From: Ralstonia thomasii
Lineage (GTDB): Bacteria; Pseudomonadota; Gammaproteobacteria; Burkholderiales; Burkholderiaceae
Assembly (NCBI RefSeq): GCF_958405895.1
Contig: NZ_CATZAR010000018.1
Strand: one strand, 5' to 3'
Length of the DNA stretch: 64,000 bases
The notes below the pieces were generated by a model. It ran no database searches, was not told where the DNA came from, and saw only the letters and a list, made by a program, of their open reading frames with translations. This document shows, in pieces, positions 41,140 to 50,643 of this stretch (the first letter of the stretch is position 1; every line of letters starts with the position of its first letter). A program made the translations under genes and the position numbers.

Positions 41140-44100
41140 CCGGCCTCCTGAATCACGAGGAAGCTGATGAGTTCGAAGTCATCCAAGCCGGAGATGGCGT
41201 TAGTCAGCGCCGTGGTCTTACCGCCGGTGAACAGGCTGTCCAGATCCTTTTCTTCCTTGACGTCGATCATCGAGCGGATGGATTGACCCAACAGGTCAGA
41301 ATAGGCCTGCATGAGTCTCCCATCCGCCGTTTCCTCGTTGAAGCGTTGGCAGGCTTCCGGCATTGGTTCTTCTTGCCCCTTGCAGCAGGTGCGCACCAGA
41401 TCGAGCAGGCGCTTAACCTCTGTGTGGTCATGGATGACCTCGCCCTCGCGGTTGATGTAGACGAGGTAGTACGGGTGCAGCCGATTGTGCTGGTTGACGT
41501 TGACGCCCGAGTTGCGGTTGCGCAGAGTGAAGATCGCCCCTGGCAGCAACCCCATCTCCGGCCTTGCTGGCACCACCGCATGCATACCGTTGGGTACGTT
41601 GCTCAAATCGCCGTGGGCTTTGACATAGTTGAGCAAGTCCATGCGGAAGTCGTTGAGGCCCAAGTCGGTGATGGACACGCCAGTTTTCAGATCCTCCAGC
41701 TCGATGACCTCTTCCTTCAGGCGGCGCAACTGTTCCTTGCGGTAGGACACGTCGTTGGCCTGCGCGGACAGCACGTTGTCGTCGCCCGTGGCGGTTACGT
41801 CGGCAATCATCATCCGGCTCTCGACGCGCTCCTTGAGGTTGATGTACTCATCGAGCGAAATGTCGGGCCAGTAGTTGACCAGCTGGATGCTGCTGTTGGG
41901 CGAGCCGATGCGATCCACCCGGCCGAATCGCTGGATGATGCGCACCGGGTTCCAGTGAATATCGTAGTTGATGAGGTAGTCGCAGTCCTGCAGGTTCTGG
42001 CCTTCGGAAATGCAGTCGGTGCCGATCAGCAGATCAACCTCATGGGATTCGCCCGGCAGCACCACGGCCTTTTCCTTAGAACGTGGCGAGAACAGGGTGA
42101 GTAGCTCTTGGAAGTCGTAGCTGCGCTGCTGCGTGCCGTTCTTGATGGTGGATTGCGGCGCGCCCTTGCCGGTGACCTTGGCAGTGTGGATGGAGAGTTT
42201 GGCCAGCAGCTCCGGTGCGAGGTTTGCATACAGGTAATCGGCGGTGTCAGCGAAGGCGGTGAAAATCAGCGCCTTCCTGTTACCGGGGTTGATGGGGTTG
42301 GCGATCTTGCCGAGCAGGTGCGCCTTGAGGTGCTGCAACTTGGCATCGTGATCCGGTGTGATCTTGTTCATCGAGGCCAGCAATGCATCGATGACCTGCA
42401 AGTCCACCTTGAGCTCGTGCTCCCAGGACGGCAAGTCCATATCGGCAAGGCTGATCTTGACCTTGCCGCCGATCTCGCCGGCGTCGCCGTCCAGAATCGG
42501 CAGTTCATCGTCCTCGGCCTCCAGCCCCTCCAGCACTTCGGTGAGGTCGCCCACCGTTGTCCCGCCGCCGGATTGATTGAACGCCGCGATCTTAGCAAGC
42601 GTGGTTTCGTTGTTGGCTCGCAGCGATTGCAGGGTGAGCCGGAAGGACTCCACCGAGCTTTCGAGGCGCTTGAGCAGGTTGACCGTCATCAGAGCCTGCA
42701 GACTCCTTTCGCGATCAGCCTGGCGCAGCGTGCCCTTGCCACCGACCTTGGTGTCGTAGATTTCCTCGTACTTCTTCAGACGGCTGGGCAAGATGTAGCT
42801 GATGGGCGCATACACGGCCAGCCTGAGCAGGGAGAGCTGCTCGAAAATCTCGTTGAAGCCCAGCACGTCCGACCGCTCGGTCAGAGCGCAGTGGAATGAT
42901 TGCGGCTTGCGGCGCTCAGGGAATTGACCGATGTCTCGGGTGTCGTAGAAGGTCTGAATGTGCTTGCGCGAACGTGCGATGGTGACGCTATCGAGCAATT
43001 CGAAGAAGTCAAAATCGAGCGAATCCAGAATCGCGCGCGCGGTACGCTCTTCCGGCGGAAGTTTTGACCATGTGTTAAAGGCGGCCTGCGCGCCTCGGAA
43101 AATTTCTTCGACGCTCTTGCCGATGCGAAGCTTCTTGCTGAGATTTTCCGAGTCGCCTTCATAGGCCAGCGCCAGCTGATTGCGCAAATCATTGAAGCGA
43201 TTGTTGACCGGCGTGGCCGAGAGCATCAGAACCTTGGTCTTTACGCCTTCCTGGATCACCTTGCGCATCAACTTTTGGTAGCGCGTTTCTTTGTCTTTGT
43301 AGGCGTCGTTGTTACGGAAGTTGTGCGACTCGTCGATGACGACCAGATCGTAGTTGCCCCAGTTGATGCGGTTCAACGGCGTACCAAACGACTCGCCGCC
43401 AGTGCGGCTCAGATCGGTGTGGCACAGCACGTCGTAGTTGAAGCGGTCACGGGCGAAGATGTTGGTCTTGAGATTGCGGTTGTAGTTGAGCCAGTTGTCT
43501 GCCAACTTCTTGGGGCAGAGCACCAGCACCGAACGGTTACGCAGCTCGTAATACTTGATGACGGCCAGCGCCGTGAACGTTTTGCCGAGGCCGACGCTAT
43601 CGGCAAGGATGCAGCCGCTGTAGGTTTCCAGCTTGTTGATGATCCCGGTCGCGGCGTCCTTCTGGTAATTGAAGAGCTTGTTCCAGATCTGGGTGTCCTG
43701 ATAGCCGGTGCGGTCGTTTGGTAGGACGTCTTCATCGATGTCGTCCAGGAACTCGTTGAAGATGTTGTAGAGCATCAGGAAGTAGATGCTCTCGGGCGAG
43801 TTCTCCTGATAGACGGAGGCGATGTGCTCGCAAATCTGCGCGGTCACATCCTCCAGCTTCTCGGGATCGTTCCAGATCTGGTCGAACAGACTGATGTACG
43901 TGGCCGCAAAGGGCGCCTCGTCCATCTTGTTGACCAGATTGGAAACCGCATTGCCTTGCTGGTAACCCAGATCAACGGCGGTGAAGCCGTGCAGAGGCGT
44001 GTAGGCGGTGTCGGTATCGCCAGCCTGCACGCAGGCGAACTGCTGCATGGGTGCTTTGGTGCGATTGCTCTTGAACTTGGCCTTGCGCCGTATCCAGTCG

Positions 44101-44426
44101 GCGCACTCCTTGGCGACTGCCCGCTGAGTGAGCTTGTTGCGCAGCTGGATTTCAAACTCGCTGCCGTAGAGGCTGCGCTCCCGGTCGAGCTTGGGGATAT
44201 GGAACTCCTTGCGCTCCTTGCGGATCTTGTCGGTGACCTCGTCAGCAACAAAGGTGGGCGAAGTAAAGATGAAGTTCAGTTCGTCGAGCTTCTCGAGCTC
44301 GGCTTTCAGTGCCTCGAATGCGTACATCGAAAAACACGAGGCCGCGATTTTCAGGCGCGCCCCTGGCTTGACGGTCTGCTTGAGATCGTCGCCCAGTAAG
44401 CGGCTAATGTTGTCGATCAACTCCAT
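41136..44426 (-). CDS. SNF2-family helicase with N-terminal PLD-like region
   Basis: A 1096-residue protein. The first 150 residues (ARLKIAASCFSMYAFEALKAEL, then a basic segment) resemble the phospholipase D-like domain often fused to these helicases, though I see no HKD catalytic motif. The SF2/SNF2 motor has GLGKT at 279-283, DESH at 365-368, SATPVNNR and QRFGRVDRIGS. ATG 44426 overlaps the stop of the HTH gene as TGATG. Such helicases translocate on double-stranded DNA without unwinding, and here would be the motor of the defence locus together with DUF4391, Mod and Res. Confidence 0.9.
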   Translation of the reverse strand: MELIDNISRLLGDDLKQTVKPGARLKIAASCFSMYAFEALKAELEKLDELNFIFTSPTFVADEVTDKIRKERKEFHIPKLDRERSLYGSEFEIQLRNKLTQRAVAKECADWIRRKAKFKSNRTKAPMQQFACVQAGDTDTAYTPLHGFTAVDLGYQQGNAVSNLVNKMDEAPFAATYISLFDQIWNDPEKLEDVTAQICEHIASVYQENSPESIYFLMLYNIFNEFLDDIDEDVLPNDRTGYQDTQIWNKLFNYQKDAATGIINKLETYSGCILADSVGLGKTFTALAVIKYYELRNRSVLVLCPKKLADNWLNYNRNLKTNIFARDRFNYDVLCHTDLSRTGGESFGTPLNRINWGNYDLVVIDESHNFRNNDAYKDKETRYQKLMRKVIQEGVKTKVLMLSATPVNNRFNDLRNQLALAYEGDSENLSKKLRIGKSVEEIFRGAQAAFNTWSKLPPEERTARAILDSLDFDFFELLDSVTIARSRKHIQTFYDTRDIGQFPERRKPQSFHCALTERSDVLGFNEIFEQLSLLRLAVYAPISYILPSRLKKYEEIYDTKVGGKGTLRQADRERSLQALMTVNLLKRLESSVESFRLTLQSLRANNETTLAKIAAFNQSGGGTTVGDLTEVLEGLEAEDDELPILDGDAGEIGGKVKISLADMDLPSWEHELKVDLQVIDALLASMNKITPDHDAKLQHLKAHLLGKIANPINPGNRKALIFTAFADTADYLYANLAPELLAKLSIHTAKVTGKGAPQSTIKNGTQQRSYDFQELLTLFSPRSKEKAVVLPGESHEVDLLIGTDCISEGQNLQDCDYLINYDIHWNPVRIIQRFGRVDRIGSPNSSIQLVNYWPDISLDEYINLKERVESRMMIADVTATGDDNVLSAQANDVSYRKEQLRRLKEEVIELEDLKTGVSITDLGLNDFRMDLLNYVKAHGDLSNVPNGMHAVVPARPEMGLLPGAIFTLRNRNSGVNVNQHNRLHPYYLVYINREGEVIHDHTEVKRLLDLVRTCCKGQEEPMPEACQRFNEETADGRLMQAYSDLLGQSIRSMIDVKEEKDLDSLFTGGKTTALTNAISGLDDFELISFLVIQEAG

Positions 44427-44629
44427 CAGTCGCCTGCTCCCGAATCTTTGTTGGTCAGATTGGCGGCAATCCACTCGTCCAGATCGCTGCGACGAAAGCG
44501 CCACGTACCGCCCAGCTTGAAAGCGGGGAGCTTGCCTTCGGCCGCAAGGCGGTAGACGGTGCGCTTGCCAGCCTTCAAGTAGGCGGCCACCTCGTCCAGG
44601 GTCAGGATTTCACCTTCCGGTTCTGCCAT
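44426..44629 (-). CDS. excisionase-type helix-turn-helix regulator
   Basis: A 67-residue DNA-binding protein with the winged MerR/excisionase-like fold: LTLDEVAAYLKAGKRTVYRLAAEGKLPAFKLGGTWRFRRSDLDEWI. ATG 44629 is preceded by GGCGAG; the upstream extension of the frame is not credible. It is first in the minus-strand locus and coupled to the helicase by a TGATG overlap. Three TTGCCAA copies lie 11-47 bp before its start, which fits autoregulation of the whole operon. Confidence 0.85.
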   Translation of the reverse strand: MAEPEGEILTLDEVAAYLKAGKRTVYRLAAEGKLPAFKLGGTWRFRRSDLDEWIAANLTNKDSGAGD

Positions 44630-44639
44630 CGTCTCGCCT

Positions 44640-44676
44640 TTGCCAATGATGAAGGAGAATTGCCAAGAGTTGCCAA
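44640..44676. promoter_or_regulatory. three phased TTGCCAA repeats, probable operator of defence locus
   Basis: Exact copies at 44640-44646, 44660-44666 and 44670-44676, starts 20 and 10 bp apart, so all lie on the same face of the helix. They end 11 bp before the HTH gene's start codon. A co-operative repressor site for that HTH protein is the simplest reading. Confidence 0.5.
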
Positions 44677-44688
44677 TTTTCCCACAGG

Positions 44689-44892
44689 ATGGCGGCGTGG
44701 GACAGAATCCGGGCAGAGGCAGACGCGGCCAAATCGTTGAGTCCACACCCTCAAGGCGACGGCATTTACTCTCTGGATCGGCAGACGAACGCGGATCTGT
44801 ACTGGGCTCCACCCCAGGCTAGTTGCCCGTCAAAAATGAATAACTCCTTCGGAGCCGTGTCGTGCCGTCATAAGACCACTTCTTCAAGATGA
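44689..44892 (+). CDS. doubtful small open frame divergent from HTH gene
   Basis: A possible 67-residue protein (MAAWDRIRAEADAAK...). The first 40 residues have natural-looking composition, the C-terminus does not, and there is no good ribosome site. It may be a truncated gene fragment or chance. Confidence 0.22.
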   Translation: MAAWDRIRAEADAAKSLSPHPQGDGIYSLDRQTNADLYWAPPQASCPSKMNNSFGAVSCRHKTTSSR

Positions 44893-44933
44893 CGTCGTGC
44901 CGCCTTTGGCACTACGTTACTAGAGGAAGAAAT

Positions 44934-45098
44934 ATGACCACGAAGACCACAACTCCTTCTGTACCCACCAGTCCGATGACCAAAACTGCTGCTGCACGTA
45001 TCCAGAGCGCTACGGCCAAGGCCAATGGTGGCGCAGTATCCAAGGGAAGCTTTGCCGCACGCGCCCAAAGCGCGGCAGCAAAGAGTAGTAAGCGATAA
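44934..45098 (+). CDS. small basic protein (SMP-like, island-associated)
   Basis: A 54-residue, Lys/Arg/Ala/Ser-rich protein behind AGAGGAAG. Residues 1-16 are a Thr/Ser-rich tail, and the rest is TKTAAARIQSATAKANGG followed by SKGSFAARAQSAAAK, a motif I associate with small plasmid and integrative-element proteins. It is probably nucleic-acid binding by charge alone. The ankyrin-repeat gene follows 48 bp later in the same direction, so both may be co-expressed. Confidence 0.65.
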   Translation: MTTKTTTPSVPTSPMTKTAAARIQSATAKANGGAVSKGSFAARAQSAAAKSSKR

Positions 45099-45146
45099 GA
45101 AGACCAATTGGGAGTGGGCGGGGAAAAAGCCTCGCCCCAAAATGCG

Positions 45147-47390
45147 ATGGCAAGAGAAGAAGCTGCAATTCCCCGCCTTGGATACCTCCTGCGAGCCCTG
45201 ATTAAGGTCAGTGGCTACCGGCGATATTTCGTTGAGCTCGGCCTAGACAAAAGTCTGGACGATCTCGCCGCGGAGGCCCGGGACCGACAAAGCTCATCGT
45301 TTGAAATTCTGCAAGGGATTGAGGACGCCTGCAGCAAAGCGCTGGCTTCGGATTGCGGTAATGAATGGGCCCAGTTATTTCGGCAAGCATGGTTTCGCAC
45401 GCGTGCGGCGATACAAGCGTTTGTGCAGCAGGTAGACATCACCCCTATGCCACAGGAAAAGGTAGATGAACTGCTTGTTCAACACTTCGTGTCGCCAATG
45501 CTGTCCGGCTTCATGCATTTGTCTCTTAGTTTGCGAAGCGGACCTGACGTTTCGTCTTGGTGGCGATGCCCCCTCCGAACTTGGCTATCGTTTGCCGCAA
45601 ACAGAACCGGGATCACTGAAGAGTCGCTACTGACGAATCTCGCAAATGAAGCCAATGTAGATCAGCGCACAATTGATCGCTGGTTATCTGGTGACCCGGT
45701 CGGTAAAGTGTCTTGGCCCTACGCGCCAACGGTCGCTGCTACGCTGGGTAAGCCAGTGGCTGCGCCCGAGATCCACTTGCTAGCAGGCTGGCTCCTGATG
45801 GCCTGCGCATTTCAGTCAGTGCCACCTGCAATCCGCGATGCGGCAAGGCGCGACTTCGCTTTGCGCAAGCAACAGCCATGGACGCTCGAGATGGGCATCG
45901 GGGCAATGAATCGGGAAAGCGATCGTGCGAGCGATTGCCCGGAGCGAAACGAAGTTGAGCCTCTGTTGAACGAGCTTCAACGGCTCTTTTCGACTGAGCC
46001 GCGCGAGGATAGCGCCTTGGGCAACAAACTGAGTCTTTTCCAGAAGCTGATCGAACGAGCGTCGCCCGCTGTCTGCGCCTCCTACCAATACATTAGCAAC
46101 TGGTACTCCGCACGACATGCTGCGCTACTCGGTGACAAGGAAACCGCGCTCAAGCTGTATGCCAGCGCCGTTTCCAGCGCATGGTGGCGGGCAGGTCCAG
46201 ATCAGCATCCGATACTGGAAGAGGCATTGCTGTACGCGGTCGGTGTGGGGGACAAAGATGCGGCCAATGCCTACTGGGACAAGACCTTCATGCTGGGATT
46301 GAACCAGGGGCCTAAACGCCCTCTGGATGAGCAAGAAATGCGTCGTATCGCTTTCGGCTTCGAGCAGCGCTTCTATCCGCAAAAGGCAAAGGATCGAGTT
46401 CCTCCGCCAGTGGAAATCAGAGGCGGTGAGGACACTTTCAGTCTTGGCCGAAAGCATCTAGCGAATCCAAATCAGAAGACCAAGTACGCGGAAGGCCGGA
46501 CGAGAAGAACCCCCCTCATGGTGGCGGTCCGAGAAGGCACCTTGGACGAAGTAAAGCAACTGATCGCAGCTGGCGGCGATCCTAACGACTTCATCCCGGA
46601 GTCTGGAGAAGGGCCTTTGTCCTATGCCATGCGCCGCGCCAGCGATCGAAAAGACCCAATCATCATGGACTATTTGCTGAGTCTTGATCTGCTGCCCAAG
46701 ACAGTCAAACGCTCAGCTTCGACAAAACGTGAGACGCCCTTGAAAATGGCGGTGGAGATGGCAAACGCACGAGCTGCTTCCCGGCTAGTTGAACTGGGAG
46801 CGGATGTTGAAGCGGCCTGCGACTATCTCCCGTCTGCACTGTGTTACGCCATGATTCTCCTTCACGGCAGCTTACACAGGGATGACCAAACCCAGGAACA
46901 GGCCTACTTCGCAGGCAAGACACATGCTGATGCCTATGACGCCAAGGAAGGTGCTGTACTTGATGTGGATCTTGCGGCAAGACGAGAACGCTTACGCAGT
47001 CTTGCAAATGCTTCCGATCACAATCGCCAGATCCTGAACGCTGTTTTCGATTACTTCATCCGCCCACCGCAGGATCACCGAGAACTCATCCATACCTTGC
47101 TAACTTGCGGGGCAAATGCCAACCGCCGATATCGCGTCGAGGCGCACCATCTAGCCGAATGGACGCCGACCCTCTTTGCTGCGCAGGTTGGAGATTTGAG
47201 TGTTTTCAGGATGCTTGTGGAGCATCCGGGGCCAAACCGAGGGAATCCTGAGCTGACGCTGATGCCACCAAGTAGCCTAGAACGCTTCGATGCTCTCTGG
47301 GTGGCCATTGATCACGGGCGACATTCGATCGCGTCATACCTTTTGGGACGAGAGAAGCAGCACTCGGCGGCAGGGATATCAATCAACTGA
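45147..47390 (+). CDS. large ankyrin-repeat protein
   Basis: A 747-residue soluble protein. ATG 45147 is chosen, but its ribosome site is weak and TTG 45108 is an alternative. Residues 1-400 are mostly helical and unassigned; the segment ANEANVDQRTIDRWLSGDPVG near 170-190 looks like a helix-turn-helix. From about 450 to 720 come ankyrin-type repeats (RTPLMVAVREGTLDEVKQLIAAGGDPN, then ETPLKMAVEMANARAASRLVELGADV, then TLLTCGANANRR). No secretion signal is visible. It lies beside the defence locus and could be a protein-interaction or defence factor, but no function can be assigned. Confidence 0.75.
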   Translation: MAREEAAIPRLGYLLRALIKVSGYRRYFVELGLDKSLDDLAAEARDRQSSSFEILQGIEDACSKALASDCGNEWAQLFRQAWFRTRAAIQAFVQQVDITPMPQEKVDELLVQHFVSPMLSGFMHLSLSLRSGPDVSSWWRCPLRTWLSFAANRTGITEESLLTNLANEANVDQRTIDRWLSGDPVGKVSWPYAPTVAATLGKPVAAPEIHLLAGWLLMACAFQSVPPAIRDAARRDFALRKQQPWTLEMGIGAMNRESDRASDCPERNEVEPLLNELQRLFSTEPREDSALGNKLSLFQKLIERASPAVCASYQYISNWYSARHAALLGDKETALKLYASAVSSAWWRAGPDQHPILEEALLYAVGVGDKDAANAYWDKTFMLGLNQGPKRPLDEQEMRRIAFGFEQRFYPQKAKDRVPPPVEIRGGEDTFSLGRKHLANPNQKTKYAEGRTRRTPLMVAVREGTLDEVKQLIAAGGDPNDFIPESGEGPLSYAMRRASDRKDPIIMDYLLSLDLLPKTVKRSASTKRETPLKMAVEMANARAASRLVELGADVEAACDYLPSALCYAMILLHGSLHRDDQTQEQAYFAGKTHADAYDAKEGAVLDVDLAARRERLRSLANASDHNRQILNAVFDYFIRPPQDHRELIHTLLTCGANANRRYRVEAHHLAEWTPTLFAAQVGDLSVFRMLVEHPGPNRGNPELTLMPPSSLERFDALWVAIDHGRHSIASYLLGREKQHSAAGISIN

Positions 47391-47554
47391 CCGGGGAAAT
47401 GGGTCGAAGCGGCTGGCGCTCGGAACCACCTCTGCTCATCCAAGCACGAGGCGAGCAGCTAGTGAGCAATGTGGAACAAAAAAAAAGAGGAAGGTGCGAG
47501 GCTGCCAGCAGGCCAAAAGGCCCGCTAGCATCTTCGCTTGCGCAAAGGGATGGC

Positions 47555-48607
47555 CTAGTTGGTGGGCTGGGCAGTTGCGGATGAGGCCGCATCGGTCAGC
47601 GCGGCAAGTTCAGGCGCGACCTGCGCGGCAGCGGACGGTGCCGCAGCGCCTGCACTCAGATTGGGGTTTTCTTTGCAAGTGGCGCGCGCAACATCTTCGC
47701 GAAGAATCATCACGTCTTGTGCGTCTTTGAGGCTCCTATCGTTCATCATGTTTGCGATGCAATTCGATAGCACCGGACTGTCCGGCACCATTGCGCCGGC
47801 TTTGTAATCGCGCTCGTACACGAGCCGACCGTCGGGGTCCCAAGCCTTCGCCGTTCCCGTCAATTGCCCGTTGACGTATTGACCGTACTGCCGCGGCTTG
47901 CCAGTATCGGGATAGAAGACTTCCTCAACTCCGTCCTTCGCGCCTCGGACATACTTCACACGGTGAACCACTTGCTTGCCGTCCGGCGCGTGTTCGACGT
48001 ACTCCCCGTCGAGCTGTCCGTTGGACCAGTTCGCGCGGAGAGTGCGGTTCCCGGTGTTTTCATCGAAACCTTCCTCTTCTCCGTTGGGAACGCCTTTGCT
48101 CCAATGGGCAACGCGAACCAGCTTGTGATTCCTTGGGCTGTAGATTTCCTGTTTGCCGTCCGGCTGCCCTTGCGTGAACGACACGCTGCTCAGGACGGTG
48201 CTGCCGTCCTTGTCGTACAGCTTGTAATTGCCATCAAGCTTGCCATCGCTGAAGGACGTCTCGATCTCAGTGGTGTCTGAATTGGGCAGCCTGCACACGA
48301 CTTTGCCGTCACGCAAACCGTTATGAGCTTGGAGGTCGCACACCGCCTGATAGTTGATGGCACCGTTGTCCTTGACGACCAGGAGGAATACGCGCAGAGC
48401 TTTGTCCAGGCCGTCGGCGTCCCGGAAAATCTGGCCGTACGGAACGTTCGTCACCTTTCCTGAGAACGGGCTGTTGTCGTTGCCGGCGTAAATCTTTCCG
48501 TTATTGATTTGGGCGTTGCGGAAATCCAGGGGCTTGCCACAACCCGTCATCAACAGAGAAGCGGCAAACGTGAGAAGAAAGACTGGATTAGTTAGGTTAC
48601 GGTTCAT
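47555..48607 (-). CDS. YwqK/MORN-repeat lipoprotein
   Basis: A 350-residue lipoprotein starting at ATG 48607; the frame upstream to 48889 overlaps the next gene and is not coding. Lipobox LMTGC. From about residue 80 to 275 there are five or six MORN-like repeats, each around GxxDGxxxxYxxxGxxxxxxxY (for example SDGKLDGNYKLYDKDG and SNGQLDGEYVEHAPDG), the pattern of the YwqK group. The tail is Ala-rich. YwqK-like proteins are sometimes listed as antitoxins, but this lipidated form more likely works at the cell surface. Confidence 0.75.
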   Translation of the reverse strand: MNRNLTNPVFLLTFAASLLMTGCGKPLDFRNAQINNGKIYAGNDNSPFSGKVTNVPYGQIFRDADGLDKALRVFLLVVKDNGAINYQAVCDLQAHNGLRDGKVVCRLPNSDTTEIETSFSDGKLDGNYKLYDKDGSTVLSSVSFTQGQPDGKQEIYSPRNHKLVRVAHWSKGVPNGEEEGFDENTGNRTLRANWSNGQLDGEYVEHAPDGKQVVHRVKYVRGAKDGVEEVFYPDTGKPRQYGQYVNGQLTGTAKAWDPDGRLVYERDYKAGAMVPDSPVLSNCIANMMNDRSLKDAQDVMILREDVARATCKENPNLSAGAAAPSAAAQVAPELAALTDAASSATAQPTN

Positions 48608-48786
48608 AATCTTCGGAGTTATGAGATTCAATGAATCCCGATGCAACGACAACGGGAGTAAACCAAGTGGAAATAATAGGGGCAGCAAGGCGAGATGAAT
48701 TTCCCTACTGTTTGGGGGCAGACGTGAAATGCCGGTCAGCGCATCATCTCTACCGAGCGGCTCTGACCTCCAGGGGGGGGAAACCC

Positions 48787-50643
48787 TTACGGATTCAGCG
48801 TGATGCCGATCGCCTTGGCGGCAGCATGCATCGAAGCCGCGACCTGATCGGACTGAGCCGCGCTGAGCAACTCGTAGGTCTGAGTCCAAGGCGCCGGGAA
48901 CATGTAGCCCATGGCTGCTTTGCCCGCGATCAGCGCAACGATCAGATTGCCGCCGTTGGCGATGGCGCTTTTCACCGTCGGGTTGATGTCCAACGCCGCG
49001 ACTGACTTCGGCAGGCTGATGACCATCAGGTTGCGGTTACGCGGATAGATGCTCCACGTCCCTTGAACCGGTAGCGACACCTTGCTGTAGTCGCAGCCCG
49101 ACTTGCCCGATGCGGCTAGTTGCACCACACCGCCCGCCTGGATGTTCAGCACGATGCAGGAACGGGCCTTGACGTTGTACGACACGTCAGCCGAGTTGCC
49201 AGCCGCTTGCGACACATCGGTCAGCGATACCATCACCGACGGATCGCCCAGGGTCAGCACACCGGTGGACGGTGCGTTGTCCGGCGTGACAAAGATGCCG
49301 GTGTTCCACGCGTCAGCGCCGTTCACCCACGCCGGCCCCCAACCACCCGTGGTGACGATGGCTTGGTCGTTGGCATGCTGGATGGTGGCGTAGACGGCCG
49401 TCGAACCCGGAGCGAAAACACCGGCCATTGCCTGACGGATGGCATTGGTCGGCGGCACCATCAGTGCACTGGACACCGGCTGATTGCTCACGTCCACCTG
49501 TGACAGCGAGATGGTCACGGCGTCATTGGTTAGCAGGTCGGTGGCGCTGATCTTGCCGCTCGTCGAGCCCACCGTGTAGCCCGGATGCAACTGGTCGCTC
49601 GACAGGAACGACGACAGTGTGCCGTCAGCCCTCAAGACGTAACCGCCCGAGAGCGGCATCACATACGACGGCAGACTACTCAGGGCGGCGCCAGTCACGA
49701 ACGAGTCGAACATGCCGACTTGGGGTGCGTTGACCCAACCGCCTTGGTTCAGTTGCTGCGACACCGTGAGCGAACCGCCGCTCAGGGTGTACGCATCACG
49801 CACCGGCACGCCGACGGCGTCCTGCAGACCATTTCCGTAGCTCGACAGCGGCGAAGCTGCATTGAGGTAGCCCTCGATCGCATAGAGCGGTTGTGCCAGC
49901 ACCGTGGCGGGATCAGCCGGCGTGCCGTTGGCTGCTGCTTGCTGTGCCACCAACGAGGCTGTCACAGCTGCTGGACTGCCGGCCGCCACCACGGCGTTCA
50001 GCACGTTAGCCGCAGTCGTAGCCGTGGTGCCACCAAATGCTTGCAGCACAACGACCGTCTGCTCAGCGAGCTTCATCGTCGATGCGTCGCCAGCAGCAAT
50101 GTAGTCGCCGTTGACATCTGCGCCGCCGACGAGTGTCTGCACTGCGGCCGTAGCATCGGCTTGGGACTTGCCCGCAGCCATTTGTGCAACCACCATCGAC
50201 GTGAGCGGGGTGATGTTCTGATTCGCGCCGGCCACGATAGCCGACAACAGGAAAGGTTGCTGGAAGGTCGTGTTCGTCGTGGTGTCGACATTGCCCTGTT
50301 GGACGACGGCGAGCAGGTGCTTGCCCGTCATGTCTCCCGACACGTTCAGCGTGTAGTTCCCGTTGATGTCCGTCACGGCGGTCGGCAGCGAGAGGTCGCA
50401 GGCGCTGTGGCCGTTGTCGAAGCACACGGTGACACCGGAGATGTAGCCGTCGATCGCTTTTCCGGTCAGTTGTGTCTGGTTCGAACTCGCGGTACCCCCC
50501 GTCGAGCTGCCTGAAGAGTTACTACCCCCGCCGCCACATGCAGCCAGTGAGGCCGCCATGAGCGTGCCAATTGCGAGTCGCATAAACCTTGTATTCGGAT
50601 TGACTTTCAATTTCTTGTTCCTTGTTTTGGATGAGAGCCCCAC
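48787..50643 (-). CDS. large surface lipoprotein with carboxypeptidase-regulatory-like domain
   Basis: A 618-residue lipoprotein with lipobox SLAAC followed by Gly/Ser linker (GGGGSNSSGSS). Residues 55-140 read as a beta-sandwich of the carboxypeptidase-regulatory type (GYISGVTVCFDNGHSACD, then DINGNYTLNVSGD). The remainder, with many Ala/Val/Thr strands, is unassigned and contains two Cys pairs. ATG 50583 (MRLAIGTLMAA) is a reasonable alternative start. It resembles extracellular lipoproteins of Ralstonia and Burkholderia of unknown role. It is separate from the YwqK-type gene by 180 bp. Confidence 0.65.
   Translation of the reverse strand: MGLSSKTRNKKLKVNPNTRFMRLAIGTLMAASLAACGGGGSNSSGSSTGGTASSNQTQLTGKAIDGYISGVTVCFDNGHSACDLSLPTAVTDINGNYTLNVSGDMTGKHLLAVVQQGNVDTTTNTTFQQPFLLSAIVAGANQNITPLTSMVVAQMAAGKSQADATAAVQTLVGGADVNGDYIAAGDASTMKLAEQTVVVLQAFGGTTATTAANVLNAVVAAGSPAAVTASLVAQQAAANGTPADPATVLAQPLYAIEGYLNAASPLSSYGNGLQDAVGVPVRDAYTLSGGSLTVSQQLNQGGWVNAPQVGMFDSFVTGAALSSLPSYVMPLSGGYVLRADGTLSSFLSSDQLHPGYTVGSTSGKISATDLLTNDAVTISLSQVDVSNQPVSSALMVPPTNAIRQAMAGVFAPGSTAVYATIQHANDQAIVTTGGWGPAWVNGADAWNTGIFVTPDNAPSTGVLTLGDPSVMVSLTDVSQAAGNSADVSYNVKARSCIVLNIQAGGVVQLAASGKSGCDYSKVSLPVQGTWSIYPRNRNLMVISLPKSVAALDINPTVKSAIANGGNLIVALIAGKAAMGYMFPAPWTQTYELLSAAQSDQVAASMHAAAKAIGITLNP

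Noticed and set aside
47470..47490. A-run as a terminator for the YwqK-type gene
   Set aside because: The run of nine A at about 47478 (T on the minus strand) has no adjacent stem-loop.
49585..50514. 309-residue open frame on the plus strand
   Set aside because: Antisense to the large lipoprotein gene, which has a signal peptide and lipobox.
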